A stretch of DNA of 64,000 nt from Notolepis coatsorum (taxonomy: Eukaryota > Chordata > Actinopteri > Aulopiformes > Paralepididae). Positions 33,644 to 44,030 of this stretch are shown in pieces. Made by a program: the position numbers and the translations under genes. Location: contig OZ020593.1 in assembly GCA_963971535.1 (NCBI GenBank), positions 14,127,057-14,191,056 on the forward strand. Direction: 5' to 3'. Each line of letters begins with the position of its first letter. The first letter of the stretch is position 1. The notes below the pieces were generated by a model. That model was not told the origin of the DNA. It searched no databases and was given only the letters and a program-made list of their open reading frames with translations.

Positions 33644-35567
33644 GAACCGTCACGGTCGACCCGTCCTTGAGGATGACGGGTTTGAGTGGGTAGGAGTCCC
33701 ACGGGGTCCCGCTCAGGCTCAAGTACCGGCAGGCTTTCATGACCAGGCTCAGAATCAGGCGCCCCCTCTGCCCCCCATCGAGGAAGGGGGGGAGAAGATA
33801 AGACTACAACCAAAAGGGGTGTTTCCCGGAGGACCGCAAGGGCATGTTTTTGATTTTGACCATTCCCCCGTTACAGGCGGGGATACTTACCATTATACTA
33901 ACGAGGATCGGGTTGTGGGGGTAGATAGGAGGGTTGAGCCTGTCCCGAACCAGGCACAGGGGACAGGGGTGAGGGGAAAAAGGGAGGTCAAGGACGCTGA
34001 GTCGGAAGAGGTGGGGGGACAGGATATGTTCCAGAGGACAGCCGGAACGTTGAGGGACTCAGTGGGCTCACTCTGGGCCAGGTTGAGGGGTTTGCTTCCT
34101 TCCGGGGAACAAGATGGGGGCGACTATGACTATGACGAGGAAGACCCGGAGGCTGACCCGATGTATAGGGCGGCTTTAGGGAATGAGTGGTTTAAGTGGG
34201 TCCAGTACACAAGCGCGCAGAATCAGATAGAGGATTGTTATGTCTGCTCCAAGGCACGTCCGGATAGGCTGCTGGTGAAGGGCACGAAGTTCAGTTGGGC
34301 TCAGTGTGACAGGGACGCAGAGGCATGGGAGGGGCCCCATAATAGTCGCCCTTGGTGCGAGGCAGAGTGTTTGGGGTTTCTCGGCTCTAGTCGTTTTAAG
34401 GCGGCAGGAAACGTCACGGATTTCAAGGATGTCACTATGCGGGAACGTTGTAGGAAATTGGATGTACGTGTGCAGGGGGTAGCGACGGGGTTGCCAATAC
34501 CCAGAGGTGTCAAACTATGGCTGACCAAGGATTTCGAGTGCTTGCAAAAGGAGGGGACCCGGGACGTAGGGGAGGTGGCAGAGGGGCGGTGCACTACTAT
34601 TTGGAGCATCACGACTAACTGCACGAAAGAAGGAAAGTGTGGACACGGGGTCGTGTTAAAGGGAGTGGATACCAACCCACGGCCTGTAGCTTGCCCTTTT
34701 CATGTCCAGGATATGGCACTGGCGGACCAATACTGGCTCTGCGGCGGTAGGAGGTTGAGGAATACACTTCCTTTAGATTGGTCAGGTAGATGTGCCCGGG
34801 TTCAGGCGATCATGCCAATGGTGGTCCTACCATTATCAGTGACGGAAGGACCTTCTGAGTCTCCTATCTCTCGAACGAAGCGTAGCTACAAGGCAGACCC
34901 AAGGGTGTATCTGGACAGCATAGGACAGCCAAGGGGCATTCCAGCCGAGTTCATGGCTAAGAATGAGATTGCGGCAGGGTTTGAGTCTATTCTGCCATGG
35001 ATATCGGTCAATAAGAACACCGGGTGGATCAACTATTTGTTTTACAATCAGCAGCGGTATCTCAACTACACCGAGGAGGCGTTGGATGCAATGGGGGACC
35101 AGATGCACGCGACCAGTACGGTGGCGTGGCAGAATAGACAGGCTCTGAACTGGTTAATGGCGGAGAAGGGTGGAGTCTGTTCCATGTTTGGACAGTACTG
35201 CTGCACATTCATTCCGACGAATGTGGGGCCAGGGGGAAAGTTCTCCGAGGCCATGGCTAAGCTGAAGGATTTGAGGGAGGAGTTGAGGGGGAATTCTGGC
35301 CGGAATGAAGAATGGTGGGGGAGTGGGGTGTTGGAAAGATTGGGACAGTGGGGAAGCATAGTGATGCAGACGGGGATATCCATTGGGGTGGCAGGGTTGA
35401 TATTGGTTCTCCTTTTCTGTTGTGGTATGCCTCTCTTGGGTAGGCTGGTAACTTCACACGTAACGAGCCGAATGCTGATGGTGGGACAGGAAGAGATTGA
35501 GCCACAAATCGGGCCATGCCCTCAGCTTTATGCTGCCTTAGAGGGAGACGAGGGGATAGAGGATTAG
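33525..35567 (+). CDS. ERV envelope glycoprotein (680 aa)
   Basis: Surface and transmembrane precursor, the virion entry protein. A short signal-peptide-like hydrophobic run is at residues 15-30. The surface subunit has a CXXC motif (CYVC, 238-241), typical of gammaretroviral covalent Env. A furin-type site RTKR at 450-453 precedes the transmembrane subunit. This has a hydrophobic-poor fusion region, an immunosuppressive-domain-like stretch followed by CX6CC (Cys552, Cys559, Cys560), and a membrane anchor at about 618-640 with a short cytoplasmic tail. The ATG lies inside pol in another frame, as usual for an env made from spliced RNA. All features are in one intact frame, so the protein could be expressed. 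The fully open frame could reflect youth of the insertion rather than selection. Confidence 0.92.
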   Translation: MQNPTWRARDGNWKVQCLLMLPQMLAAVCGRSAGRNDVIENRHGRPVLEDDGFEWVGVPRGPAQAQVPAGFHDQAQNQAPPLPPIEEGGEKIRLQPKGVFPGGPQGHVFDFDHSPVTGGDTYHYTNEDRVVGVDRRVEPVPNQAQGTGVRGKREVKDAESEEVGGQDMFQRTAGTLRDSVGSLWARLRGLLPSGEQDGGDYDYDEEDPEADPMYRAALGNEWFKWVQYTSAQNQIEDCYVCSKARPDRLLVKGTKFSWAQCDRDAEAWEGPHNSRPWCEAECLGFLGSSRFKAAGNVTDFKDVTMRERCRKLDVRVQGVATGLPIPRGVKLWLTKDFECLQKEGTRDVGEVAEGRCTTIWSITTNCTKEGKCGHGVVLKGVDTNPRPVACPFHVQDMALADQYWLCGGRRLRNTLPLDWSGRCARVQAIMPMVVLPLSVTEGPSESPISRTKRSYKADPRVYLDSIGQPRGIPAEFMAKNEIAAGFESILPWISVNKNTGWINYLFYNQQRYLNYTEEALDAMGDQMHATSTVAWQNRQALNWLMAEKGGVCSMFGQYCCTFIPTNVGPGGKFSEAMAKLKDLREELRGNSGRNEEWWGSGVLERLGQWGSIVMQTGISIGVAGLILVLLFCCGMPLLGRLVTSHVTSRMLMVGQEEIEPQIGPCPQLYAALEGDEGIED

Positions 35568-35770
35568 GGGTATGGTGAGGTAGGGACATTTTCTTTTTGT
35601 TGGTTCAGTTTTGTTTGTTTTATTCCTTTAACTAGGCGTATGGTGAGGAAGGGACATTTTCTTTTTGTTGGTTCAGTTTGTTTGTTTTATTCCTTTAACT
35701 AGGCGTATGGTGAGGAAAGGACATTTTCTTTCTGTTTGGTTCAGTTTTGTTTGTTTTATCCCTTTTACTT
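35568..35770 (+). repeat. Triplicated ~67-bp repeat after env
   Basis: Three tandem copies of a unit starting GTATGGTGAGG then GGACATTTTCTTT and TTGTTTGTTTTATTCC, each ending near AACTAGGC. The third copy is more diverged. Direct repeats 3' of env can act in RNA export or transcription in other retroviruses; here that is only a possibility. Confidence 0.9.
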
Positions 35771-36694
35771 AAAAAAAAAAAAAAAAACATGTAAAGGTTT
35801 TTTGAAGACATTTTGTATTGGTTCTTTCCTTTAAGAGTGACGGGGGATGGTCTGAGTGATGGTTTATTTTTTATTATTTTTGTTTATTTTACTCATGGTC
35901 CTGGTCAAACCGGAATGGGAAGGGGCATCGGTATGGAATGGTACGGAGTGTCGGTTCTGAGCCTGAGGAAGCATTGAGAAGAAGTGTTCTGGGGATCGGT
36001 TCTGGGGACTGGAGGGACAAAGGGGGGGGCTAACGCAGTGGGCAAGATGGGCACCTCCCGTCGAAGATGGGGGGACACGTGGTGAGGTCGGGACCAGCGC
36101 CTCCCGTCCAGGCATGGGGACATGCTTCTACGGGGACTGGAGGTGTGGCGTGGTGGTTGCTGTATTGGCTAAATGTGACTTTTGGCAATACGGTGAGGAG
36201 ACTATGGCGTGGGCATGGAAGGGGGGCTGAGCGATGGACACTAGGACTCAATGTTATGGAAGAGACAATGTCATTTTTTTTTGGGAGGGATGTTCTATGT
36301 TTAGTTCTGACGGTCAACTTCTCCTTTCCCTGATGAGAGTCGCGGTTTCCGGCCGGAACTGTGGCTCATTTGGTAAGCGGTGGAGGTTGGGGGGATTTGT
36401 CTGTCAGGTTAGGATTATAAATTGGGGTATTTTGTTGATGTTTTATTATTACTCTTGTTTGGAACGGTTTTGTGTTTTGGTAAGAACGGTAGTCAGCCTT
36501 TGTTGGTCCGTTAGGGGTCCAGTGAATGAAGTAAGGTTTCTTGTTTAGTTAGACATTTATAAAATTTATTATATGGCTAGGTTTCTGGTTTAGATTAGGC
36601 ATTTAAACTTTTATTATATAATTGTGGTTTCTCGTTTAGTTAGACGTTCACATTTTCTTGGTTATATGATTTGGGTGGGACTAGGGATAGCCCC
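35771..36694 (+). other. ERV 3' untranslated region
   Basis: About 0.9 kb between the triplicated repeat and the polypurine tract, including an A-run (35770-35787) and a G-rich segment. Short frames (for example 36067-36333) have no recognisable domains, so I do not call an accessory gene. Confidence 0.6.
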
Positions 36695-36705
36695 AAATGG
36701 GGGAA
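36695..36705 (+). promoter_or_regulatory. Polypurine tract
   Basis: AAATGGGGGAA lies immediately before the 3' LTR, the expected plus-strand priming site. Confidence 0.8.
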
Positions 36706-37228
36706 TGTTGTGGAAAATGTGTATACAGGGGTGGAGGTAGGAAAGGGGTTAGTCTTGACTAGTTTAATATAGGTCAACTAGCAGGGCTCAAAGACACTAG
36801 GGCGACAGTCTGGCTGATGTTCTTAAAACAACCTCAAGTATAGGACAGATAGACATTTCAAGTAAATCACATCTTGTTCTTTTCTTTTTTAATCTTGACT
36901 CCAGCTTTGTCTCAGGACGATAAACCTTTAGACTTATCTTCTGTTTTTATTCTCTCTTCTATGTTAAATCTATGTGTCATCTTAATGTACGTCATGTCAT
37001 ATCTGATAATATGTTACGTCATCATATCTGTCATGTCGGGGCAGGGCTGGGAAGGTATTATCTGGGGGAACGGGGGGTTGGGGGGTCAGAGTGTTTTCCT
37101 TCAACTGTGGTGACCGTCTACTGAGCCATAGCTTTTGCTGTTAAAACTTCTTTTCCTAAATAAATTACCTACTTGTTAAAATTGGAAATATCGTCTCCTG
37201 CTGTGTTAAACAACCATCAGCCACAACA
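36706..37228 (+). repeat. 3' LTR of the ERV
   Basis: 523 bp, TGTTGTGG to CCACAACA, followed by the target duplication GGAC. Nearly identical to the 5' LTR. Confidence 0.96.
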
Positions 37229-37272
37229 GGACTCTTGATCGACTTAGTTGAACCAGGTACGGGGAATAGGGC

Positions 37273-37698
37273 TGTCCTTTCTGCACAGAGAGGGAAACAG
37301 TTTTTCACTGTTTTTTAAAGTGTGACAGGCTCTTGGTTTTTTTTCAGTTCCTGACCCGCATGTTTGTGCTGTTTGATGAACATCTTACTCCAGAGATGTT
37401 TATTTTGGGGTACAGGTACAGCAGGAAGAGGAGGTTAAAATGTCAGCTCTTCAACTTCCTGCTGGGTCAGGCAAAAATGGCCATTTATCTAAGTAGGAGG
37501 AAAAAGATTGAGGATTCAGTGCTGGTAGATACCACTATTTTGTTTAGAGGTATGGTAAAGGCAAGGTTACGAACGGATTTTCATTTTTACAAGTTGACCA
37601 GCAATGTAGCAGAGTTTGAGATGATATGGTGTTACAAGTGGGTGTTGTGTACAGTTGTGGAGGAGTTGGAGTTGGTTTTTGGCTTTGTTCTGATGTGA
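37273..37698 (+). pseudogene. Tx1-like LINE ORF2, C-terminal part
   Basis: After the DNA transposon the LINE frame resumes with a C-terminal zinc-finger-like block (Cys-Pro-Phe-Cys at its start, then ETVFHCFLKC), followed by RMFVLFDEHLTPEMF, LNFLLGQAKMAIYLSR-like text and a stop at 37696-37698. A short 3' UTR with AATAAAG (about 37785) follows. The reading frame is intact, so the two halves were one working ORF before the insertion. Confidence 0.88.
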
Positions 37699-37805
37699 AG
37701 TTTGTCTTATTTTTCTTGATTTGAGTTGCTGTTCTGTTTTTTGCAGTATACATTCTGATGTATTGTTGATTGCTGAGTGAGAAAATAAAGTTGTGTTTAA
37801 AAATC

Positions 37806-37990
<185 letters not shown>

Positions 37991-38500
37991 GAAAGCCTGA
38001 GCTGAGCTTTCCAAAAACCCACTGTTATGGTTTACAAGACCATCTGTTTCACCAACAGAAAGAGAGAGAGATGGAGAGAGGTATAGAGAGATAGAGAGAT
38101 AGAGAGAGAAAGATAGTGAGAAAAGACAAAGGAGAGATAGTGTGAGAGAGAGTACTGTACCTCACCCTCCAACCCCTGCATCACTTACATTTTCACTTTT
38201 GTACACACCTATATTTTAGTATTATTATTTATTTAAATGTTCTCTAAATTGTTTGTCTCTAAGCTGTCTCCCTTTCTCTGTAGTATCCCCACCATGTCGA
38301 GCTGCGCAGGTGAAAAGATGCGACTGCTGTTACCTCAAGTACCGGAGGGGACTTGTGCTATGTATGACTTAGTCCACATTGCAGCCGGCTTGTGGGAGGC
38401 AAGAAACAGCGTCCGTGACAGGGGAGGGTTGAATTGGATGATACGAAATTGGGATGGGAGAAAATATAGAAAAAATGGGAGAAAAAGTGGATAAAAAAAA
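37991..38500. other. No certain gene
   Basis: GAGA-rich text (38058-38150) followed by unique-looking sequence. A segment with a polypyrimidine-AG (TTTCTCTGTAG, 38271-38284) and a downstream frame with MSSCAGEKMRLLLPQ could mimic an exon, but no domain is recognised. Confidence 0.35.
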
Positions 38501-38965
38501 ATTTAGACTAGAAGACTAGAAGTCTTTATTTGTCATGCAGTTTTAACACACACACGCGAGATGGGCGACCCACAGGAACACACACACACATGCACTGAGT
38601 CGCAGATGAAATGTCTCTCTGCACTTTTCCCATCCCGTCGTCCTTCCCCCCAAAGGGCAGCCGGGAGCAGACAGGGCGTCAACGTGAGCCGCGCCCCGGG
38701 GACCAATCCAAGTGCTCCTGTCCATCTTCGTCAAGGACGCCACAGCGTCAGCGATCTGTTGTTGTGCATGTTTTTCCATTGGGTTTATCTTATCGGGGGG
38801 AAACCCTTGCGAGCACGGGGAGAACATGCAAACTCCACACAGAAAGGCCTGGGAGATACCCCACCTGGGTACCTGGCAACGCGGAAACCTGGTCCCCAAG
38901 CGGGAATCGAACCCTGGACCTTCTTGCTGTGAGGCGACAGTGTTAACCACTACACCACGGTGCTC
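38500..38965 (-). mobile_element. tRNA-derived fish SINE, minus strand
   Basis: On the minus strand the head carries an A-box-like GTGGTGTAGTGGTTAACAC and a B-box GGTTCGATTCCCG, followed by the body CTTTCTGTGTGGAGTTTGC and ATGTTCTCCCCGTGC. This is a very common SINE arrangement in teleosts. The body runs into CA repeats near 38550. Confidence 0.75.
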
Positions 38966-38989
38966 TCACCACCGTTATTCCCGCTCTTC

Positions 38990-39130
38990 CCGGGCAGCGC
39001 ATCGACGTGTCCTTGAGCGAGACACTTAACGCCTCTGCCGTCGAGTGTGTGAGTGAGTGATGTGTGAATGTGAGGAACAAAAATTGTAAAGCGCTTTGGA
39101 TAAAAGAGTTATATAAATGCACCATTTACC
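38990..39130 (+). mobile_element. SINE 3' tail fragment
   Basis: CTTGAGCGAGACACTTAACG, then GTAAAGCGCTTTGGATAAAA and TATATAAATGCACCATTTAC form the familiar 3' end of fish SINEs with LINE-derived tails. Confidence 0.7.
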
Positions 39131-39490
39131 GTTTACATACGACGGAGGCCTCCTTCCTATCGTGCCGTGAAGCGTCACAATCAGGACGGTGATGTAACCC
39201 CAACCCTTATACCTTCATAGGAACATCTCACAATTAACTCTGAAGAACTGGTCCTCAGCTAAACGCTTCTCGTACAAGTATCACAGAGAAATGTCTCCCA
39301 GGTCCTCACAGTTGCACGAGGGTTTCGGACAGACAAGCGCTAGGGTTTGTAATCACAGCGCAGGCGCATCAGGCACCCAACGCCGGAAATAAAGCTGTGT
39401 TGACCAGTTTATAAAAATGATTTAAAATGTTTATTAGCAACATTCGTGCAACTGTGAGTACCTTTGAAATTTCTCTGTGATACTTGTATG

Positions 39491-40390
39491 CCCTGCATAT
39501 ATATATATATATGTATCAGGTTGGCTCCGCCCCCACGCACCATGTGTATATATAACGTATCAGGTTGGCTCCGCCCCCACGTGCCCTGCATATATATAAC
39601 GTATCAGGTTGGCTCCACCCCCTCGTGCCCTGTGTATATATAACGTATCAGGTTGGCTCCGCCCCCTCGTGCCCTGTGTATATATAACGTATCAGGTTGG
39701 CTCCGCCCCCTCGTGCCCTGTGTATATATAACGTATCAGGTTGGCTCCGCCCCCTCGTGCCCTGTGTATATATAACGTATCAGGTTGGCTCCGCCCCCTC
39801 GCACCCTGCATATATATATATATATATATGTATCAGGTTGGCTCCGCCCCCTCGCACCCTGCATATATATATATATAACGTATCAGGTTGGCTCCGCCCC
39901 CTCGCACCCTGCATATATATATATAACGTATCAGGTTGGCTCCGCCCCCACGCGCCCTGCGTATATATAACGTATCAGGTTGGCTCCGCCCCCACGCGCC
40001 CTGCGTATATATAACGTATCAGGTTGGCTCCACCCCCTCCAGCCCTGCGTATATATAACGTATCAGGTTGGCTCCGCCCCCTCCAGCCCTGCGTATATAT
40101 AACGTATCAGGTTGGCTCCGCCCCCTCGCGCCCTGCGTATATATAACGTATCAGGTTGGCTCCGCCCCCTCGCGCCCTGTGTATATATATATCAGGTTGG
40201 CTCCGCCCCCACGCGCCCTCCGTACATACGTATCAGGTTGGCTCCGCCCCCACGCGCCCTCCGTACATACGTATCAGGTTGGCTCCGCCCCCTCGCGCCC
40301 TGTGTATATATATATCAGGTTGGCTCCGCCCCCACGCGCCCTCCGTACATACGTATCAGGTTGGCTCCGCCCCCACGCGCCCTCCGTATC
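39491..40390. repeat. ~44-bp minisatellite array
   Basis: About 20 tandem units with the core TATCAGGTTGGCTCCGCCCC, then a variable CTCGTGCCC/ACGCGCCC block and TGTATATATAACG. Unit variants form blocks (for example CCGTACATACG units at 40218-40390), suggesting local expansion. The long frames here are repeat artefacts. Confidence 0.96.
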
Positions 40391-40399
40391 ATGGTATCA

Positions 40400-40690
40400 A
40401 TCACTAGTCATACATCTAGTGTAGAGTCCAGAATGATCAATCACGTCTAGGGGTTTCAGAGTGGAAAGAGCAGCGTTTCTATAAATCACACGTCCATAAT
40501 CCAGGTAAAATAAACTGCTTCAATGACCCTCTTTCTGCTAATCACTGGGAAGCTGGTTCTGTCGCTGTACAAGAAGCCCGACCACAATTCAAGGGCAAGA
40601 TTGTTTATTATGGTACTTAAATGTAAATGTCCCATCAAGCCAGATGCCACGATATTTGTATTATGTAACTCATTCGATGACAGACCGATT
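40400..40690 (-). pseudogene. LINE reverse transcriptase C-terminal fragment, minus
   Basis: Minus-strand translation gives pieces such as GIWLDGTFTFK and LDYGRVIYRNAALSTLKPLD, which match the C-terminal RT region of a fish LINE (LDYGDVIY-like block). Frameshifts are present. Confidence 0.6.
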
Positions 40691-41287
40691 CACAGTCAAT
40701 ATATGCAAACCATTATAAATAATATATATATATAGCCCTAGAGAACATAATGCATTGAGTGTTGCTAGCATTAAGTACACGCTTAAGGCCAATATGCATG
40801 TATTGCTGAGCATTACATTAGAGTTGCAGGTTCTCATTGACTAGTTGTACAGAGTGAGCTAGACAATAGTGTCATCTACATAAAGACTCAAAGATGAGTG
40901 GTTTAGAGTTCATTGCTGGTTCAGTACTTCTATTCTATTCACATAATATGCTTACTACATATATCTATTCTATTCACATATATGCTTACCACTTTGCTAT
41001 CTATTGCTATGTCCGCCCATCACAATCACGCAAACTGTCTAACGCCTGTCCCCCTGTTGCCCTGTCTCCCTGGCTGAGACTGCTGTTTCATCATGGTTTA
41101 GCTTGTGCGCCACAGTTGCTGGTGTTGATTTTGAAAGGTTGACAAGCAACCGGAGTGTTTACAAGAAACGCAATGGAGACGCAAACCCAAACCATACCAT
41201 ACACAAACCTGGCCATGGCTATACTAGCCCCCCATGCCAGGCTGAACATGGCTAAAGGAGACAAGGCACTTGGTATCCTCTAAACAG

Positions 41288-41690
41288 AATACCAACTAAT
41301 CAAATCAAATCAAATCAAATGTATTTGTAAGGCCCGACAACACGCGTTAATATCCGCATGGGCCGGACACGTCTTCTTTAAACAAGTCAAGAAGAAACAT
41401 CACACTAAATCAAGAACAAAACAAAAACACCATGAAGTCCAAACATTTTTAAATAAATAAAATAAATGAATGCAACACTCCCAGACATACCCCACGCGAA
41501 GGTAAGGAAAAACTCACTAAAACCTAGCAATAGGAAAAAATGCACCACGGGCAATGTGGAGGAGAGAAACCTTAGAAGGGCCGTTCAAGGGGGGATCTCC
41601 CTTCTTAGATGTCGGTGATAGTAGTGTTGCAATAAAACTAGGCAACATATTGGGGAGCATGTGGGGCTACTAGGAGGAGGTATGTACAGC
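41288..41690 (-). mobile_element. LINE/SINE 3' tail, minus strand
   Basis: The (AAATC)n tail and AGGAAAAACTCACTAAAACC, AGAGAAACCTTAGAAGGGCC and GGGGGATCTCCCTTCT are the usual 3' end of a widespread teleost retroposon, here reversed. Confidence 0.65.
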
Positions 41691-41699
41691 ATTCCACTG

Positions 41700-42354
41700 G
41701 CCTAAAGTGCTGAAATCAGCGCTAAAGGGAGAGCGTAGGGGCGAGTCCTCGAAGCGCGATTGGTGATAGGGGGGGGAAGCGAGTGGACCGGGACGTAACG
41801 TCTGTTACACCGCATTACCCGCGACTCCCTCTGAGGGGCGTCTCGCTCCCGACCTCCTGATGCCGGACACACCGAGGTGGACAGATGTCCTATGCTTCCG
41901 CGCACACGCACACACACACACAGTGCACGCACTCATGCAAATGTGTGAGCATGTGCACAAAATGATACACACACACGCATGCACGCACACACGCACGCAC
42001 ACACACACACACACACACACACATAGACACACACTCCGCTGCACACTAGCGTGCGTCGGCTCTTTTCACGGCTCATTTCCCTTCACTTGATCTTGGGAGA
42101 TGATGATGATCACGGTTTTGTCATTTTAAATCGTAATCACTCCGAGTGCCCCGTGCCTACTCTGGAACACTGTCAGAGAGAGAGGGGAGCGGGCGAGCGA
42201 GGGATTCAGACTACGGCGGCAGAGAGAGAGAGAGAGATGGGGAAATGTAAGAGGAAGCGTCAGGCTTGGTGAGAATGGAAGAGGAAATGATTAGAAAGGC
42301 ACAGAGATAGAAGGGGGATAGCAGCTCAGTTTCCTCTTTACTGGCACAACAGAA
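41700..42354. other. No gene; CA tract and unique DNA
   Basis: A CA-rich tract (41907-42030) is followed by unique-looking sequence with an AGAGAG run (42223-42236). I find no domain in the frames. Confidence 0.5.
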
Positions 42355-43060
42355 ATGTCCTTCTCCTCTTGTTCTCTCATTTCCTCCCTTGTCCTCTGCT
42401 CTCCTCTTGTCCTCTCCTCTTCTCCTCTCCTCCCTTCTTCACTCATCTTCGCCTATCCTTGTCATTTCCTCTCATCCCCTCCTCCCCTCTCCTCTCCTCT
42501 CATCCGATCCTCTACTCTCCTAACTGGTCCTCCCCTCTCCTCTCATCCCATCCTCCCCTCTCCTCTCCTCTCATCCTCTCCTCTCCTAACTGGTCCTCCC
42601 CTCTCCTCTCATCCCATCCTCCCCTCTCCTCTCCTCTCATCCGATCATCTCCTCTCCTAACTGGTCCTCCCCTCTCCTCTCATCCCATCCCGTCCTCTCC
42701 TCTCCTAACTGGTCCTATCCTCTCATCCCCTCATCTCCTCTCCTCTCATCCCCTCATCCCCTCTCCTCTCCTCTCATCCTATCCTAACTGGTCTTCTCCT
42801 CTCATCCCATCCTCCCCTCTCCTCTCATCCTCTCCTCTGCTAACTGGTCTTCTCATCTCCTCTCATCCCCTCCTCCCCTCTCATCTCATCCCATCCTCCC
42901 ATCTCCTCTCCTCTCATCCCATCCTCCCCTCTCCTCTCCTCTCCTCCTCTCCTCTCCTCTCCTCTCCTCTCCTCTCCTCTCCTCTCCTCTCCTCTCCTCT
43001 CCTCTCCTCTCCTCTCCTCTCCCATCCTCTCCTCTTCTTTCCTCTCCTCTCCTCCTATCC
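42355..43060. repeat. ~700-bp polypyrimidine (TCCTC) array
   Basis: Almost only C and T on the plus strand. Higher-order units such as CTCCTAACTGGTCCTCCC recur about every 50-75 bp before a pure CTCCT run (42930-43020). Such mirror-like purine/pyrimidine DNA can form triplexes. Confidence 0.95.
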
Positions 43061-44030
43061 AGTCAAGTCAAGTGTTTCTTTATTAATCCCCTTGGGGAAA
43101 TGCAAATTGTGGCCTAGCAGCATGGGAGGGAGGGAGTACAGGTAGGACATGTTCATATAGGTAATAGAACATGAAACAGAGTGCAAGTAATACTGATTAT
43201 AGTGATAACAGTGGTAGTAGTGAACAGTAGTGAGTGTCAGGATTCAAACAGACAATAGCAATAGTGATGCTGGTATACATGGCTATATATGGATGAGGAT
43301 GCACCACTTAATTTGTTGGTAGTGGCCAGAGTGTAAATATGGCGGTAAGGTGCCGGACTGACCTCCGACTAGTCGTGTAAAGCCAGGTCTGTGTCGTTTC
43401 ACAACCCGCACATTTCTTCATGTTTTACATATTTTTTTGTATGTTTTGCATATATATATATATTTGTTTTGTAAGGTTTTAAATTACATACATTTCGAGT
43501 AGTGGAAAAGGGGTAGGATTAAATAAGTGTATACTTCTTCCTACTCCTTTTCGAACATGTACATTTAGTTATGTTAGTTATGATTTGTTTTTGTTTTATT
43601 TTTGATTGTATTTACATGTTCGAAATAAAGATTTCAAACAAATACAAAATCCCATCAAACTCAGGCAGTCCGTTGCACTCAGGAGGTGTCATCATTAGGA
43701 ACTCCTGGACGAGCCCTGCAGCCATGTCTGCAGCACCTCACTCACACATCTCTGTTGTGAAGGCCTCAACGCTGGCCGGCTGCTCTCTCTGACATGTGTC
43801 ACTGCAGGAACACACTTCAAGGTCCTCGACCTGGCAGATAGCGTGCAGCGAGGGGAGCCGCCGGAGACCAGCTCCTAGTGGGGGCTCCTGGGGGGTCATC
43901 AAAGCAAAAGCAGCCTGTTCTCTGTCCTCGAGCCACGACGGTGGAACGAACTTCCCACCAGTCAGGACAGCTGCTGAAACATGGCCAATTGTCCTCGGCC
44001 CACTAAAAACACACATCTTCAAACTATATA
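43061..44030. other. Retroposon tails, no gene
   Basis: AAGTCAAGTGTTTCTTTATT and CCCCTTGGGGAAATGCAAAT near 43065 look like a reversed LINE 3' end. The rest shows no gene. Confidence 0.5.

Noticed and set aside
36067-36548. ERV accessory genes between env and the 3' LTR
   Set aside because: Short overlapping frames without domains, signal sequences or conserved context.
38281-38494. Host exon starting MSSCAGEKMRLL
   Set aside because: The pyrimidine-AG before it is only a decayed CT tract and no domain or partner exon is visible.
39491-40390. CRISPR array
   Set aside because: Regularly spaced repeats, but the 'spacers' are simple variants of TATATA and the context is a vertebrate nuclear genome. 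It is a minisatellite.
42355-43145. 258-codon Ser/Leu/Pro-rich frame
   Set aside because: Read through the TCCTC polypyrimidine array; not a protein gene.
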